Positions 46,979 to 58,009 of a stretch of 64,000 bases of DNA are shown in pieces (the first letter of the stretch is position 1; every line of letters starts with the position of its first letter). This DNA comes from Silene latifolia (Eukaryota > Streptophyta > Magnoliopsida > Caryophyllales > Caryophyllaceae), in assembly GCF_048544455.1 (NCBI RefSeq), contig NC_133538.1, positions 454,907,311-454,971,310 of the forward strand, in the 5' to 3' direction. The notes under the pieces are model-generated. The model ran no database searches, had not been told where the DNA came from, and worked only from the letters and a program-made list of their open reading frames with translations. Position numbers and translations under genes: made by a program.

Positions 46979-48264
46979 TTATTCTGTGGTGTGTCCGATA
47001 TCCTGGTGAAAGTCACACCATCTTGTTGGATCTTTCCTGGGGTTGTCAGATTTCTTGGGCCATCTAACCATGTCTCCCAGGTTTTCCAAGCGTTTGCTCA
47101 ATTCTGCAGTATTTATAGAGAAGTTATATTCAGGAATAGTTGGTAAGCTAGAAAGGTTACCTTTGTGTTCCTGTGCCATGTTGACTTCAGATCGTTCAGA
47201 TCTGGAATAGGGTGATGATCTGGGGTTGCTTCCTTTCTGGTAGGAGCTCTTCCTGTTAGTGTGTCCATAGCTTTGCTTTCCTCCGGATGAGTTTGTTGTG
47301 AAGTTGAGATATTCTTCCAATCTGACATGCTCTAAGGCGATGGATTGAACAGTGGCAAAGGTTAGACAGGCTTTTTTGGTTAGGTATGCGTAGATGTCAC
47401 TGCCAAGCAGAAATCCTTGCCTGAAAGCTTACATCGCTGTTTCTTCGTCGCATCTGGGAATGGCCACCTTTTCTTTGACAAATCTGGCTAGGAATTCTTT
47501 GAGGGATTCTTCAGGAAGCTGTTTTACCCTGAACAAAATACTGGGTCTCTTAGCCATGTCTCTGCTGCATGCAAATTGTTGATTGAAGGCATTGACCAGG
47601 TCTGCAAAGTTCCTGATACTTCCATTTGGGAGATTGATGAACCATTGCAACGCTGCTCCAGTCAGGGTTGTACCAAAGCCTTTACACATGCAAACCTGCC
47701 TGAGTTCACTGGGTATTGAGGCAGCTAACATCTTCTGTTTGAATATAACAACGTGGTTTTGTGAATCAGAGGTCCCATCATAAGTTCTCATGGATGGGAC
47801 GGTAAATTTCTTGGGGAGATCAATCTTTCCAATTTCATCTGCAAAGGGTGAGTCAGCGAAGCTATCAATTTCCACCTCAGCCACAAGGTCTGGCACCCGG
47901 GTATATTTGCTATCTTGTTATGGAGTTTTGGGATTTCCTGAAGCATAGCCATCATTATGGCTGCTTCAGTCTTGTTTGTCTCGTTGTCAGGAATGATTTG
48001 CAGACCAGAGGAGGTATCCTTCTCCGGAGTTCCAAAACTGGAGAAATCAATTTGCTTGATGATGGATGAGAATGGGGTTCCTGGCTCGAATCTGGTTTTG
48101 GAGTCTGAAGCCCGACTTTCCAATTTCTTTCTCAAGTTAGACTCAGATTCCTTAAGCCTAGTGATCTCAGCCTCCACTTGAGCCGCCTTTTCCTGAATTG
48201 TTTCCAATTATTTGATCTTAGCCAAGGCAGCTGCCAATTGTTGTTCTGGGGTGAGTTCTGCCAT
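46979..48264 (-). pseudogene. Gypsy gag (F)
   Basis: Gag starts at ATG 48,264 (MAELTPEQQLAAALAKIK) with a coiled-coil-like N-terminus (EAEITRLKESESNLRKKLES). A stop near 48,210 and a frameshift near 47,890 break it. The downstream frame has the retrotransposon gag core (MRTYDGTSDSQNHVVIFKQKM, GAALQWFINLPNGSI, FKEFLARFVKEK; 47,896-47,429) and then 47,320-46,979 with RWCDFHQDIGHTTE, a Tat-type C-terminal region. The product would form the particle; this copy cannot make it. Confidence 0.88.
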
Positions 48265-48326
48265 TTTTATATCTGAGTATTAAATGGAAAATGATGAAGG
48301 AAATTTTTTGATTAATGAACTAGATG

Positions 48327-48343
48327 CCCCATGGTGGGCACCA
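48327..48343 (-). other. Candidate primer-binding site of element F
   Basis: Two to three bases inside the 5' LTR the minus strand reads GGTGCCCACCATGGGG. It has the position and the conserved GGTGCC start of a gypsy primer site, but I cannot name the tRNA. Confidence 0.6.
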
Positions 48344-48345
48344 AT

Positions 48346-49004
48346 TGTTTTAGCACGAATTCCTCTGAAAGGATCCGGCCTGAAGATTTAGTAGTGTAGG
48401 TATCTAGTTCTAATATTTAAGGAAAAATGTACAGTGATGAATGAAATAAATTATATAAGAGCAATAATGTTTATGTTTCCTGGATAAGTTGAATGATAAT
48501 AAAGAAAGTAAGAAGAAAGTGTAGTAAGAATAAGAAGCTAATTATATATGTTTTTTGTATATTGCTTCGTATGCTTTACAAATGTTCCTCCACTCTATTT
48601 ATACTCTTTCTATTCTAACGTTACAATTTATTTTACGCTCCCCCTGGTTGTTGAAACCGTCTCCTAATTAATAGGGAATGTGCACTATTAATCCGGTTGA
48701 CTTATTCTAACTCAACAACTTCTCCTTTTTCTCTTCTTGCACGTTGTAGTTTATGGAAATTGCACGTTCTTGTAGTTGGACTTGGTCTTCCGTAAGAATA
48801 TAGCATGTGCATAATTGTCTTGTTGATTTGTTGATTATTCATCCTGCTAAAGATTCCCACCAGGCTACTCTACTATTGCTATCAGGCCTCTTGAGCAGCT
48901 TTCCTTTCAAATAATAACTGTAATTGTCCGGACTCTGGTTGCCCCAATCAGCCTAATTAAGTCAGGCTAGACTGAAGTCAAACCAGGCTAAATTGGACCT
49001 AACA
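48346..49004 (-). repeat. 5' LTR of element F
   Basis: 659 bp, partner of 27,712-28,370. On the minus strand it begins TGTTAGGTCC at 49,004. The ATACT duplication follows at 49,005-49,009. Confidence 0.93.
48595..48604 (-). promoter_or_regulatory. TATA box of the F polyprotein promoter
   Basis: GTATAAATAG on the minus strand within the 5' LTR, conserved in the other LTR at 27,961-27,970. It is placed to start transcription towards gag. Confidence 0.6.
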
Positions 49005-51356
49005 ATACTAATGACATGACTTTTTCAACAAATCCAGATGGAGAAATATTATTGGTTACTAACTGTCGAGATAAATTATTAGTGAATGATATGCCAGGTA
49101 AATCATTTAGTTTTATTTATTGCATTTTGTTAGTGTGAAGAAAGACGACAGTTTATAAGTAATTTTTGTTAATTTGTGTGCTCTTGATGCCCCGGAAATT
49201 GTTGCTAGTAGTGAGATTCACGGAGTGCCTCATTGTTCAGAAGAGCTTAAACGATTTGCTGGAATGATATTTGAGAAATTGGAGCATGGCTTGCCTTTCT
49301 ACAAAGCATATGCCAAAGCTTCTGGCTTTAGTCCGAGATTGGATTCAAGTAAAATCGTCGATGAAGTTACTACACACAAGTGTTGTGTGTCTAACAAGGA
49401 AGGTACTAGTAAGCACGGTGGGAAAAAAAGAAGGAGGGCAATAACAAGAGTTGGGTGTACTGTATGCCAAGATTAAGTTTAGGAGGCTACCTGCTGGTGA
49501 GTATGAGATGTATGAATTTGCTGAGGTGCACTCACATGCAATGGTAACTCCAGCCATAATGATTCACCTAAAGTCATGTAGGAAGGTCAACCTTGTGCAT
49601 AAGAAAATGATAATGGATAACTCACGTGTTAACCATGGGCCTGTGAAGACATTTAGAATGTTTAAAGAGTACGTTAAGAGATATAAAAACGTAAGGGCGT
49701 CCTTAGAATATTTTAAGAATTTTTCAAGGGATGTAAAGAAATACATCAAAGAGTATGATGCGGAAATGCTGATAGAGGGCTTCATACAAAAAAGAGCTAG
49801 GTGTCCCTCATTTTATTTCGATTTTGACGTTGATGAGGACAAAAGACTCACTAAGGTTTTTTGGGCTGATCCAATTGTAATTAAGAACTACGCGCTCTTT
49901 GGTGATTCTGTGTCCTTTGACACCACATTCGATTTTAACGAATATTGTATGGTGTTTTGTCCTTTTACGGGTGTTGACAACCATAAAAAATGTGTCACTG
50001 TTGCGGCTGGTTTGATAATGTGGGATAATGAAGAGTCTTTTACCGGGCTTTTTGACAATTTTATGAAGGCAATGGGTGGGTGTTATTCTATTACTCTAAT
50101 TACTAACCAATGTTTTAGTATTAACGCAGGGGATAAAAATGTGTTTTCAGGAAATACGCAACACAGATTCTGTATGTGGCATATCATGAAAAAATTGGCT
50201 CACAACTTTGGTTCAACCATTTACAAAGACACGGACCTTCTAAAAGAAATAAGTTTTATCGTTTGGAATGAAGATCTTGAGCAAACTGAATTTGAGTCGA
50301 GCTGGTTTTCAATTATTGAAAAACATGATTTGTTTGGAAATGTGTGGCTGAAATCCATGTTTGAGGACCACAAGTTATGGATTCCTGCATATTTTCGGGA
50401 CACTTATATGGGTGGGATTATGAGGACAACTTCAAGGTCAGAATCCAAGAATAGTTTCTTCGACAACTTCACCAGCTCCAACATATCACTTGTTCAGTTT
50501 TGGATGCGCTTCCAGTCCGCAATAGATGCTCAACGCTGGAAGCATTCTAAGTTAACTGCTGATTCTAAAAACTCCTCTCCTATCTTGTCAACTCCCCTTT
50601 CTATAGAAAGAAGTGTGCTGAATTTTACACACCACCTGTGTTTTATGATTTTCAAGAAGAGTTGAAAGGTGCATGCTACTCTTGTAATGAAGCAACAAAA
50701 TCACGAAAGAAGGTGAAGTGGAGCGTTTATTTGTTATGGATTGTGAGAGCAAGAAAGTCTATGATGTCGATTTTGGTGGGAAAATTTGTGTGTGTTTATA
50801 CAAGGGGTTTCAGAGACTTGGGATACTTTGTAGACATTGTGTATGGATGTTGCATAACAAGGGGTTTGATGAAATACCTTCTGAATATATATTGGCCAGG
50901 TGGAGCAATTGTGCAACATTTTATCCTATCTTTAATGTTGTAGGGACGTCTTTAGAAGCTGATTGTGCGTCAATTGACACAAGACAAAACAATATAAGTG
51001 AGTTATGGTCAGAGGTATTCACTTCAGTGTCACTTGTGGAGGATGATGAGGAGAAGGAGAAAGAGTTACTCGAATTGCGTCAGAGTTTCAATGAGAAGTT
51101 ATTGCATTCAAGTGGTGGTGGGAAGTCAAAAAGTAAGAAAACTCAAATCGAGACAGTTCTTGGGTCTAAAATATCTACTAAAGCTAATATTCTACCTCCA
51201 AAGCAAGCAAAAAATAAGGGACCTGGTAGAAGGATGACTTATGAAAAATAAATGGCGGCGGAGGAGCACTCTAAGCCTCTAAGAAACTGTCGTGCTTGTG
51301 GGGAAATGGCACACCATGATAGTAGAAATTGCCCGAGTCAAGTTGCTCACAAGTAA
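49005..51356 (+). pseudogene. FAR1/FHY3-like, MULE-derived gene split by element F
   Basis: An exon begins at 27,697 after an acceptor-like TTTGTGCAG, is cut by F, and resumes at 49,010 to a GT donor at 49,097. The main body starts near 49,178: a FAR1-type DNA-binding region (FYKAYAKASGFSPR, CCVSNKEGT; to about 49,640), a MULE transposase domain (49,850-50,200; SFDTTFDFNEY, HRFCMWHIMKKL), a SWIM zinc finger (CVCLYKGFQRLGILCRHC, about 50,800-50,850), a Lys/Ser tail and a CCHC knuckle (CRACGEMAHHDSRNC, about 51,288-51,332). Frame changes occur near 49,470 and 50,620, and a stop at 51,249. The second catalytic Asp of the MULE domain appears as Asn (LITNQC). Such proteins are transcription factors domesticated from, or still part of, Mutator-like transposons. 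Confidence 0.88.
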
Positions 51357-52100
51357 TCTCATAGTCAGGTACTTTATTTGCTTGTTTTTTTTTTAATTTA
51401 CATATTAGTGAAGGAGGGCCTATATACAAAGTATTAATGATATTTTACATGATCTGATGATATAGATATTGACAATGAAATAGTTGTGGTTTGAGATGCG
51501 CATCAATTATACCCAGATGGGTGTAACAGCCGACTACACAAGATGGATTTAAATATATGTATGTCCAAATGTAGGAGGAAACTTTAATTTGAATGGATAT
51601 TGAATTTTGTTGATCTAAGCTGTTGGTGTGTGTTGTGCCCTCTATTAGTTTGCAGTTATTGGTTAAAATCTCTCTTAGAGAAGACTGTGAAAAGTTGGAA
51701 GTGAATATGTGTAAATTGAATGAAGTTGGCAGTGGAACAGTCTTTTACTACGTACTATTTAACTCGATTTATTGGTTATGTTTAAATTGAATCATTATTC
51801 TAATTTTTGGTGGATAAATTGTTCCATTGCTGAAGATTTTAGATCTAATTTGTATTGATCATGCTTCTGAGTTGTTAAATTGAAGTCAGTACTTTGCCTC
51901 AAGAACAATGATGTGCAACAGCTATTACTCTTTGAATTTGCTGTGTGACATCACTGACACGTCGTTCAATTTCTTTTGATTGTCCGTCATATAATTAGAT
52001 GAGTCGTGATATGTTTCACTGTTTTATATGCTGTAGAATTCGAGTGTTCTGCCTCTTTGAGTCTTTGTTAACAAGTATTGGTAAAGGGATTAGACAGAAG
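51357..52100. other. DNA downstream of the FAR1-like gene
   Basis: AT-rich, no supported frame; probably 3' untranslated and flanking sequence. Confidence 0.5.
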
Positions 52101-54139
52101 CAACGTACCTACTATAGATTTAGAGGAAACGTACCTACTAAACATTTAAAATGAACCTAGGACTCTTTTGAAACGTACCCAGTAGGTAAAGGGATTAAAC
52201 GAGGGGGCCGGGTATCCTAAAGCGGGAAGAGAAATGGTTTAGGGTTGGATTAGGCGGCCCGCTACCGCGGTCCCGCCTAATCAAACCCTAAACCATTTTA
52301 TTTATTATCAAGACGGGAACCGTAATCTCAACCCCAAAAGGGGAAGCGTGAACCCCTTTCCGAAGGGGTCGGGTATCCTAAAATGGGACGGAAAAGGGTT
52401 GGATGAGGCGACCTGCTACTGCAGAGATGCCTAATCCAACCCTAAACCCTTTTCCTTATTATCAGAACGGGAACCATAAAGTAAGCCCTAAAAGGGGAAG
52501 GCTGAACCGCTTTCCCGGGGGGGGGGGGGGGCGAGTATCTTAAAACGGGACGGGGAAGAATCTAGGGTTGGATTAGGTGGCCTGCTACTATGGAGCCGCC
52601 TAATCCAACCCTAAACCATTTCCCTTATTGTCAGAAAGCGGTCATTCAGAAGAAACGTACCTACTATACACTAAAAATGAACCTAAGACTCTTTCAAAAC
52701 TTACCTAGTAGGTAAGGGGATTAAACGAGGGGGTCGGGTATCCTAATGCGGGATAGGAAAGGGTTTAGGGTTGGATTAGGTGGCCTGCTACCGCGGAGAC
52801 GCCTAATCCTACCTTAAACCATTTCCCTTATTATCGGAATGGGAACTGTAAACTCAGCCTTAAAAGGGGAAGGGTGAACCCCTTTCCAAGACGGGCGGGT
52901 ATCCTAAAACGGGACGGGAAAGGGTTTAGGGTTGGATTAGGCGGCCCGCTACCACAGAGCCGCCTAATCAAACCCTAAACCCCTTCCCTTATTATCAGAA
53001 TGGGAACCGTAAAGTAAGCCGTTAAAGAGGAAGGGTGAACCCCTTTTCGAGGGGGGCGGGTATCTTAAAATGGGACGGGAAAGGATCAAGGGTTCGATAA
53101 GGCGGCCCGCTACTGTGGAGCCGCCTAATCCAACCCTAAACCCTTTCCCTTATTATCATAAAGCAGTCATTCGGAAGAACCGTACCTACGATACATTAAA
53201 AATGAACCTAAGACTCTTTTGAAACGTACCTAGTAGGTAAAGGGATTAAATGAGGGGGACAGGAATCCTAAAGCGGGCCGTGAAAGGGTTTAGAGGTTGA
53301 TTTGGATGCCCGCTACCGTGGAGACGCCTAATCCAATCCTAAACCATTTCCCTTATTAATGGAATGTGAACCGTAAACTCAGCCCTAAAAGGAGAAGGGT
53401 GAACCCCTTTCCAAGGGGGCTGAGTATCCTAAAACGGGACGGGAAAGGGTTTAGGTTTAGAATAGGCGCCCGCTACCGCAGAGCCGCCTAATCCAACCCT
53501 AAACCCTTTCCGTTATTATCAGAATGGGAACCGTAAAGTAAGCCCTAAAAGAGGAAGGGTGAACCATTTTTGAGGGGGCCGGGTATCTTAAAACGGGACG
53601 GGAAAGGATTTAGGGTTTGATAAGGCGGCCCGCTACAGTGGAGCCACCTAATACAACTTTAAACCATTTCCCTTATTATCATAAAGCGGTCATTCGGAAG
53701 AAACATACCTACTATACATTAAAAATGAACCTAAGACTCTTTTGAAATGTACCTACTAGGTAAAGGGATTAAACGAGAGGGCCGGGGATCCTAAAGCGGG
53801 ACGGGAAAGGGTTTAGGTTTGGATTAGGTGTCCCGCTACCGCGGAGACGCCTAATCTAACCCTAAACCTTTTCCCTTGTTATCGGAACGGGAACCGTAAA
53901 CTGAACACTAAAAGGGAAGGGTGAACCCCTTTCCGTGGGAGACGGGTATCCTAAAATGGAACGTGAAAGGGTTTAGGGTTGGATTAGACGGCCCGCTACC
54001 GCGAAGCCGCCTAATCCAAGCCTAAACCCTTTCCCCTATTATCAGAACGAGGGGGACGTGTATCCTAAAGCGGGACGGGAAAGGGTTTACGGTTGGATTA
54101 GGTGGCCCGCTACCGCAGAGCCACCTAATCCAACCCTAA
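52101..54139. repeat. Higher-order tandem repeat of fold-back units
   Basis: A marker block AACGTACCTACTATACATT with ATGAACCTAAGACTCTTTT starts at 52,128, 52,654, 53,178 and 53,702: a period of 524-526 bp, about four copies. Each copy contains three units of about 160 bp. Every unit holds a fold-back of about 58-60 bases, GGTTTAGGGTTGGATTAGGC ... GCCTAATCCAACCCTAAACC, with a GC-rich loop (GCTACCGCGGAG). Twelve fold-backs are visible (near 52,236, 52,394, 52,559, 52,759, 52,918, 53,088, 53,287, 53,447, 53,609, 53,810, 53,967, 54,086). A run of about 15 G lies at 52,516-52,530. The last unit is cut by LTR H. Confidence 0.9.
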
Positions 54140-54416
54140 TTTAATACCCCGTAGTTTCTAAGGCGTTCAATCGACCGAGTAGACCGACTATAACCAATAC
54201 TAGACTTAGTGGAGTTGTTATAATGCCCGCTTATAGAAGGGTCATCTTAAAACTGTCATAACTTGATATCTAGACATGCTATTGATGTTATTCCAATTGG
54301 AGGTGATAGCCTGTTCTCTTAAGATTCCAACGGTAGTTCATATGCACAAACTGACCAAGAAACAAGTGAGATATGACTATTTTACGAAAATTGGTCATTG
54401 CTGAGAACTGCGTTAT

Positions 54417-54507
54417 ACTCGACCGAGTGAGTTTCACTCGACCGAGTGGAGTGTCACTCGATTGAGTGTTTGGAACTCGACCGAGTGGACTCGGTACTCG
54501 GTCGAGT
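54417..54507. promoter_or_regulatory. Phased palindrome array in U3 of LTR H
   Basis: Five 12-bp sites at 54,417, 54,436, 54,456, 54,475 and 54,496: ACTCGACCGAGT (three times), ACTCGATTGAGT and ACTCGGTCGAGT. Spacings are 19, 20, 19 and 21 bp. The core differs by one or two bases from the E sites, yet number, spacing and place in the LTR are kept. Confidence 0.7.
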
Positions 54508-55388
54508 GCATGTTGGTCATACGGGTTTTAAACCCACAAACCCTCTTTCTTCTATTTCATTTCTATCTTCTTCCTTATCACTCTAAACTCTCTCCCTTCT
54601 CTCTAAAACCCTCACGAACACCATATTAGGGGATTCAAGCATGGTTTGGTTGATTTCTCACCTTCCTCCTTCCTTCCTCTTGATTTGTAAGTATAGATCT
54701 ACCCTTTTTATTTAGTATGAACCCTAGAAATTGGAGGTTTTGCTATGGGTAGTTAATTAGTATATGTTAAATGGGTAATTAATGGGTTATAAGAAGGGGT
54801 TTTGTATTGTATAATAGATTAGGATGTATTATGATAGTTATTATGTGATTATTGTAGGATGAGACGGTTTTATGTCATGGATTCATGTTGTCTTGGATTA
54901 GCTTATGGAGTATGCTAAAAGGTAGGTTAATCCTACTCAGATTCAATAATGTGTGTGCATATTTCATGTCTTTTCCATCATTTGCATCTTAAGAGTCGGA
55001 TTTGTACCATATGGAAATCTTGAGGATTTTGGTGAGTCTTTTATGTTGTTGGGATTATATTGTGTCATGTGGTTAATTGGTATTCATGATGTTTGAGAAA
55101 AAGGTGATTAATTGGTAAGAGTTATACATAATCATTAAGAGATGAGCATATTGGCATATTGTGATACATTTAATGATATTTATGATGGTTGATAATTGTT
55201 GGTGGTGATTCTTGTTGTTGAGGAGATGTAAGACGGTTGGGAGACCCTCTTACGCTTGAGTCGCCTCTTGGAGCGTCCCACTCCAAGAGGGATGTGCACA
55301 TTAATGGCTTGAGATTGGAGGGATGCGTGTGGTTGAGACACGACGTCTGGCAGGGGATGCGGTTGGCTTCCGGACCCGGTACGTCTGG

Positions 55389-55540
55389 TCTGGGCGTGTC
55401 CTGGTACCTGTTTGTGGTTGTTGGTATATCTGGGCGTGTCCCGGTACCAGTGTGGTTGTGGGTATGTCTGGGCGTGTCCCGGTACCGCGGTGGTTGTGGG
55501 TACGTCTGGGCGTGTCCCGGTACCGGTGTGGTGGTTGTTT
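55389..55540. repeat. Four 38-40-bp tandem repeats in LTR H
   Basis: TCTGGGCGTGTCC...GGTACC recurs at 55,389, 55,429, 55,467 and 55,505. The open frames crossing it on both strands (for example poly-Pro/Thr-rich on the minus strand) are by-products of the repeat. Confidence 0.85.
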
Positions 55541-55728
55541 GATAGCGTCTCATTCATATTAGTAGTCATGTTGCATATTCACACACTTGAGTCGTGTTGC
55601 ACTTTATTTATTTATTGAAACTGACGTTTGTGTGTCTATGCATAGTCACCTGTCTCTTTTGGGGTGGCCTGTGTCAATTCTATGATATCCTTTGGCCATA
55701 TGGGGAGCAGGCTAAGTACAGGTTGTTT

Positions 55729-56521
55729 TTTTTCGATAGAATGTAAGAATATATTAAGATCAGAACTAGAAATACACGGGTTTTAGATTGTTTTGGACAA
55801 GCCCACAACAACCACATTAACAATACGGTCCAAAAGACCAAACCAACAAAACCTAATAGCCGACAACAAAAACAAATGTCGCCTTCATCATCTCCATTAT
55901 CCGCTTGCTTCAGTTTCTCACTTTGAATATACTGATTCTTCCCCTCCTTTCAATCATATCCTCTACAACCATCTATGATCTGCATCTGTTGCTTGAAAGC
56001 GAATCGCCATAACCTTAAGTCTTATCTCTACAATCAATTGATCTCTCACTTTTTCCGGTCTCAAGATTTTGTTATCAATTTTACACACATTCCTTTGATG
56101 CCATACTTGATACACACATGCATTCAAGATGGAGTTAAGAATTTCCTTCCGTATCTTAGGTCCTCGTAACCTTAGTCTCCAATTCAAGATGTCTTGTATG
56201 GGTAAGGTCTCCCCAATCCACAAACTGATACAATCCATGAGTCGTCTGCTATATTCACAGTCGAAAAAGAGGTGATCAATTGTTTCACTGGTCCTGCCAC
56301 ACAAATAACAGGTATCATCCTCACAAATACCTATTCTTTTGAGTTTTGCCTTTGTATTCATGCCTTTATGATGATAGAGCCACGATATAAAAGCATGCTT
56401 AGGTAGAGTCCACTTTGTCCAGACACTATTGTGCCAAGGAACCATCTCTCCTTTGTCCCGGAGACACTCATACCCTTTAGCTATAGTATATTCCTGATCT
56501 CGGATAGTACGCTATTGTGCC
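55729..56521 (-). mobile_element. 5'-truncated LINE insertion in LTR H
   Basis: A 793-bp minus-strand insert flanked by perfect 15-bp duplications AAGTACAGGTTGTTT (55,714-55,728 and 56,522-56,536). The T run after the left duplication is the poly(A) tail. Only the 3' end of the LINE is present, as expected from incomplete target-primed reverse transcription. Confidence 0.92.
55963..56445 (-). pseudogene. LINE ORF2 C-terminal zinc-binding region (zf-RVT)
   Basis: 160 residues with WTLPKHAFISWLYHHKGMNT, then DDTCYLCGRTSETIDHLFFDC, the C-x2-C...H-x4-C zinc-binding pattern of the reverse-transcriptase-associated domain at the C-terminus of plant LINE ORF2. Endonuclease and reverse transcriptase domains are absent through 5' truncation. 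The M at 56,445 is internal, not a real start. Confidence 0.88.
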
Positions 56522-56769
56522 AAGTACAGGTTGTTTAGATAGTACGCTGGAGGCGGTACGAGCTTGATGAGTCACGAGACGAGTGTAGTTAGTTAGATGA
56601 GTATAGTAGCCATGAGTTGTATTTATTCATTAGTTAATGGTTTGTAATCACTAAACTTGTCATTTATAATAAGTGTTTCTTTATTGTATCTCCGATTCAC
56701 CGCCTCCGGAAACCGAGAAGGTAACATCTCCCAATTACCTTGGCCTGGTAAGAAGGGGGTGTTACAAAG

Positions 56770-56781
56770 TTGTATCAGAGC
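56770..56781 (+). other. Primer-binding site of element H
   Basis: TTGTATCAGAGC, one mismatch from TGGTATCAGAGC, three bases after the LTR end. Confidence 0.75.
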
Positions 56782-57240
56782 GACGATTTTGGAACCTAAA
56801 CCAATGAACGAAAATGAATCTAGGGGTGTCTAATAAAATGAACCCGACTTGAGTACAATAGAAGGTTGGTTTTGGGTGAGAAAGATCCCTTATTTCAAAA
56901 CTAGATCCTATTGTTTCGGTTGGTCACTACGTGGGTGGTTATGAGTCAGGAAATGTGAAGTAAAATGTTGCATGATATACTTATGTATAGTTTTGTTGAG
57001 CTTCTTGCATGATATAGTGGTTGTATGGTGAATGATAACATATGATAGTTGAAAGGATGAAATGGAAATGTCTACTTGAGTGGGGTATATGTGATATGAG
57101 TAGAGAATTGTTTCATATGAAATGCATTTATTTGTAGGAGCGTTGCCTGTTTGGGATATGATGTGTTTTAAAGTCGTAATTTGCATGGTTGATAGGATTC
57201 TTGCATGATTTAATTGTTCATTTAGTACATGTTAAAATGT

Positions 57241-57982
57241 GAAAAATTAGATTAAAAGAGTTGTGCACAAGGCCCTCGAGAACTGCGTCCGCGGGATCCA
57301 CACTAGGCATAATCGACTCGAGGTTCTTTCGAATCGAATTAAGACAAATTAGAGTCGCCACCAAGTTTTTTGGGAACTTGGAACCGTTCAAGTCAACTTT
57401 ACACCTTTCATCAAAAAGCATAAAGCCAATCGACTACAAGTGATTAAAGATAAAGACTTGTACCCTATATCACTCGATTTGAATGACTCTCGTAATCCCA
57501 TGGTATTTAGACGGATCCACAAACCATAGATCTTGAGTAAGGGGTGAGGGTACGTGTTAGGAAGCCCATAAGGACACCTAACCCCGCCCGTCAATAACGG
57601 CCTCTTCTAAGTCAAGTGTCGGATTTCAAACAAGGTCATAGCTACTACGACATATGATATGCAAACATCGTTTTAAAACCCTAACATGTGAAGTTTCTAT
57701 ATTGATTTAGATGCAACTAAACTAACTTTGTCAAAGTTGTAATTTAGCATGTGGGTTGATTGATCTAACAACATACAAAATGAAGCAAACAAGGCTTAGG
57801 GGGAATGGGGGAGCCGTTTGGATCTACCCTATTACAACCCAGGCATTTCATGCCGACACAACGAGAATTTAAAGATACAACTCGATCTAAATACAATGCT
57901 ATACGCAAAACCATACACGACACACTACACGGCCAATTCGGCCTAGGGAAACGTGCACAAGGGGGGTGGCCCACGGCTTACA
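57241..57982. other. Unassigned DNA between H and the CACTA element
   Basis: No supported gene. Phrases such as GGAAGCCCATAAGGACACC (57,561) look like noncoding parts of LTR elements, but I see no LTR ends or primer site. The CACTA element starts within it at 57,983. Confidence 0.45.
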
Positions 57983-57999
57983 CACTACTACAGATACAG
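57983..57999. repeat. CACTA terminal repeat, left end
   Basis: CACTACTACAGATACAG. The preceding three bases (ACA, 57,980-57,982) would be the target duplication; the partner is not in the window. Confidence 0.75.
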
Positions 58000-58009
58000 C
58001 CTATAAGAA

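Larger units (their letters stand above)
27712..49004 (-). mobile_element. Element F: Tat-type Ty3/gypsy retrotransposon with antisense gene
   Basis: Minus-strand element with 659-bp LTRs at 27,712-28,370 and 48,346-49,004 and target duplication ATACT (27,707-27,711 and 49,005-49,009). Without insert G it is about 10 kb. Order on the minus strand: gag, protease, reverse transcriptase, RNase H, a second archaeal-type RNase H, integrase. PR-RT-RH-INT order marks Ty3/gypsy, and the second RNase H marks the Tat lineage (Ogre, Retand relatives). Between integrase and the 3' LTR lies a spliced gene on the opposite strand. The polyprotein has several stops and frameshifts. Confidence 0.93.
54140..56766 (+). 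repeat. LTR H, interrupted by a LINE
   Basis: It starts TTTAATACCCC (TG start mutated) and ends GGGGGTGTTACA. Without the LINE and one duplication it is about 1.82 kb, longer than LTR E, partly because of the 38-40-bp repeats at 55,389-55,540. A palindrome array is present at 54,417-54,507. Confidence 0.75.
54140..57240 (+). mobile_element. Element H: LTR and leader of a Ty3-type retrotransposon
   Basis: Plus-strand relative of E: LTR 54,140-56,766, primer site, then leader that matches the E leader (GAGCGACGATTTTGGAACCT at 56,779; AATAAAATGAACC; TTTTGGGTGAG). It starts inside the last fold-back unit of the tandem repeat. The leader becomes unrecognisable at about 57,240 and no coding region follows, so the element is truncated. 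Confidence 0.75.

Noticed and set aside
52236..54139. TTTAGGG / CCCTAAA motifs suggesting interstitial telomere repeats
   Set aside because: Each fold-back arm has the motif only once; there is no tandem TTTAGGG run.
55170..55569. Pro/Thr-rich minus-strand frames of about 128 residues
   Set aside because: They arise from the 38-40-bp tandem repeat within LTR H and overlap each other in two frames; no domain and no promoter.
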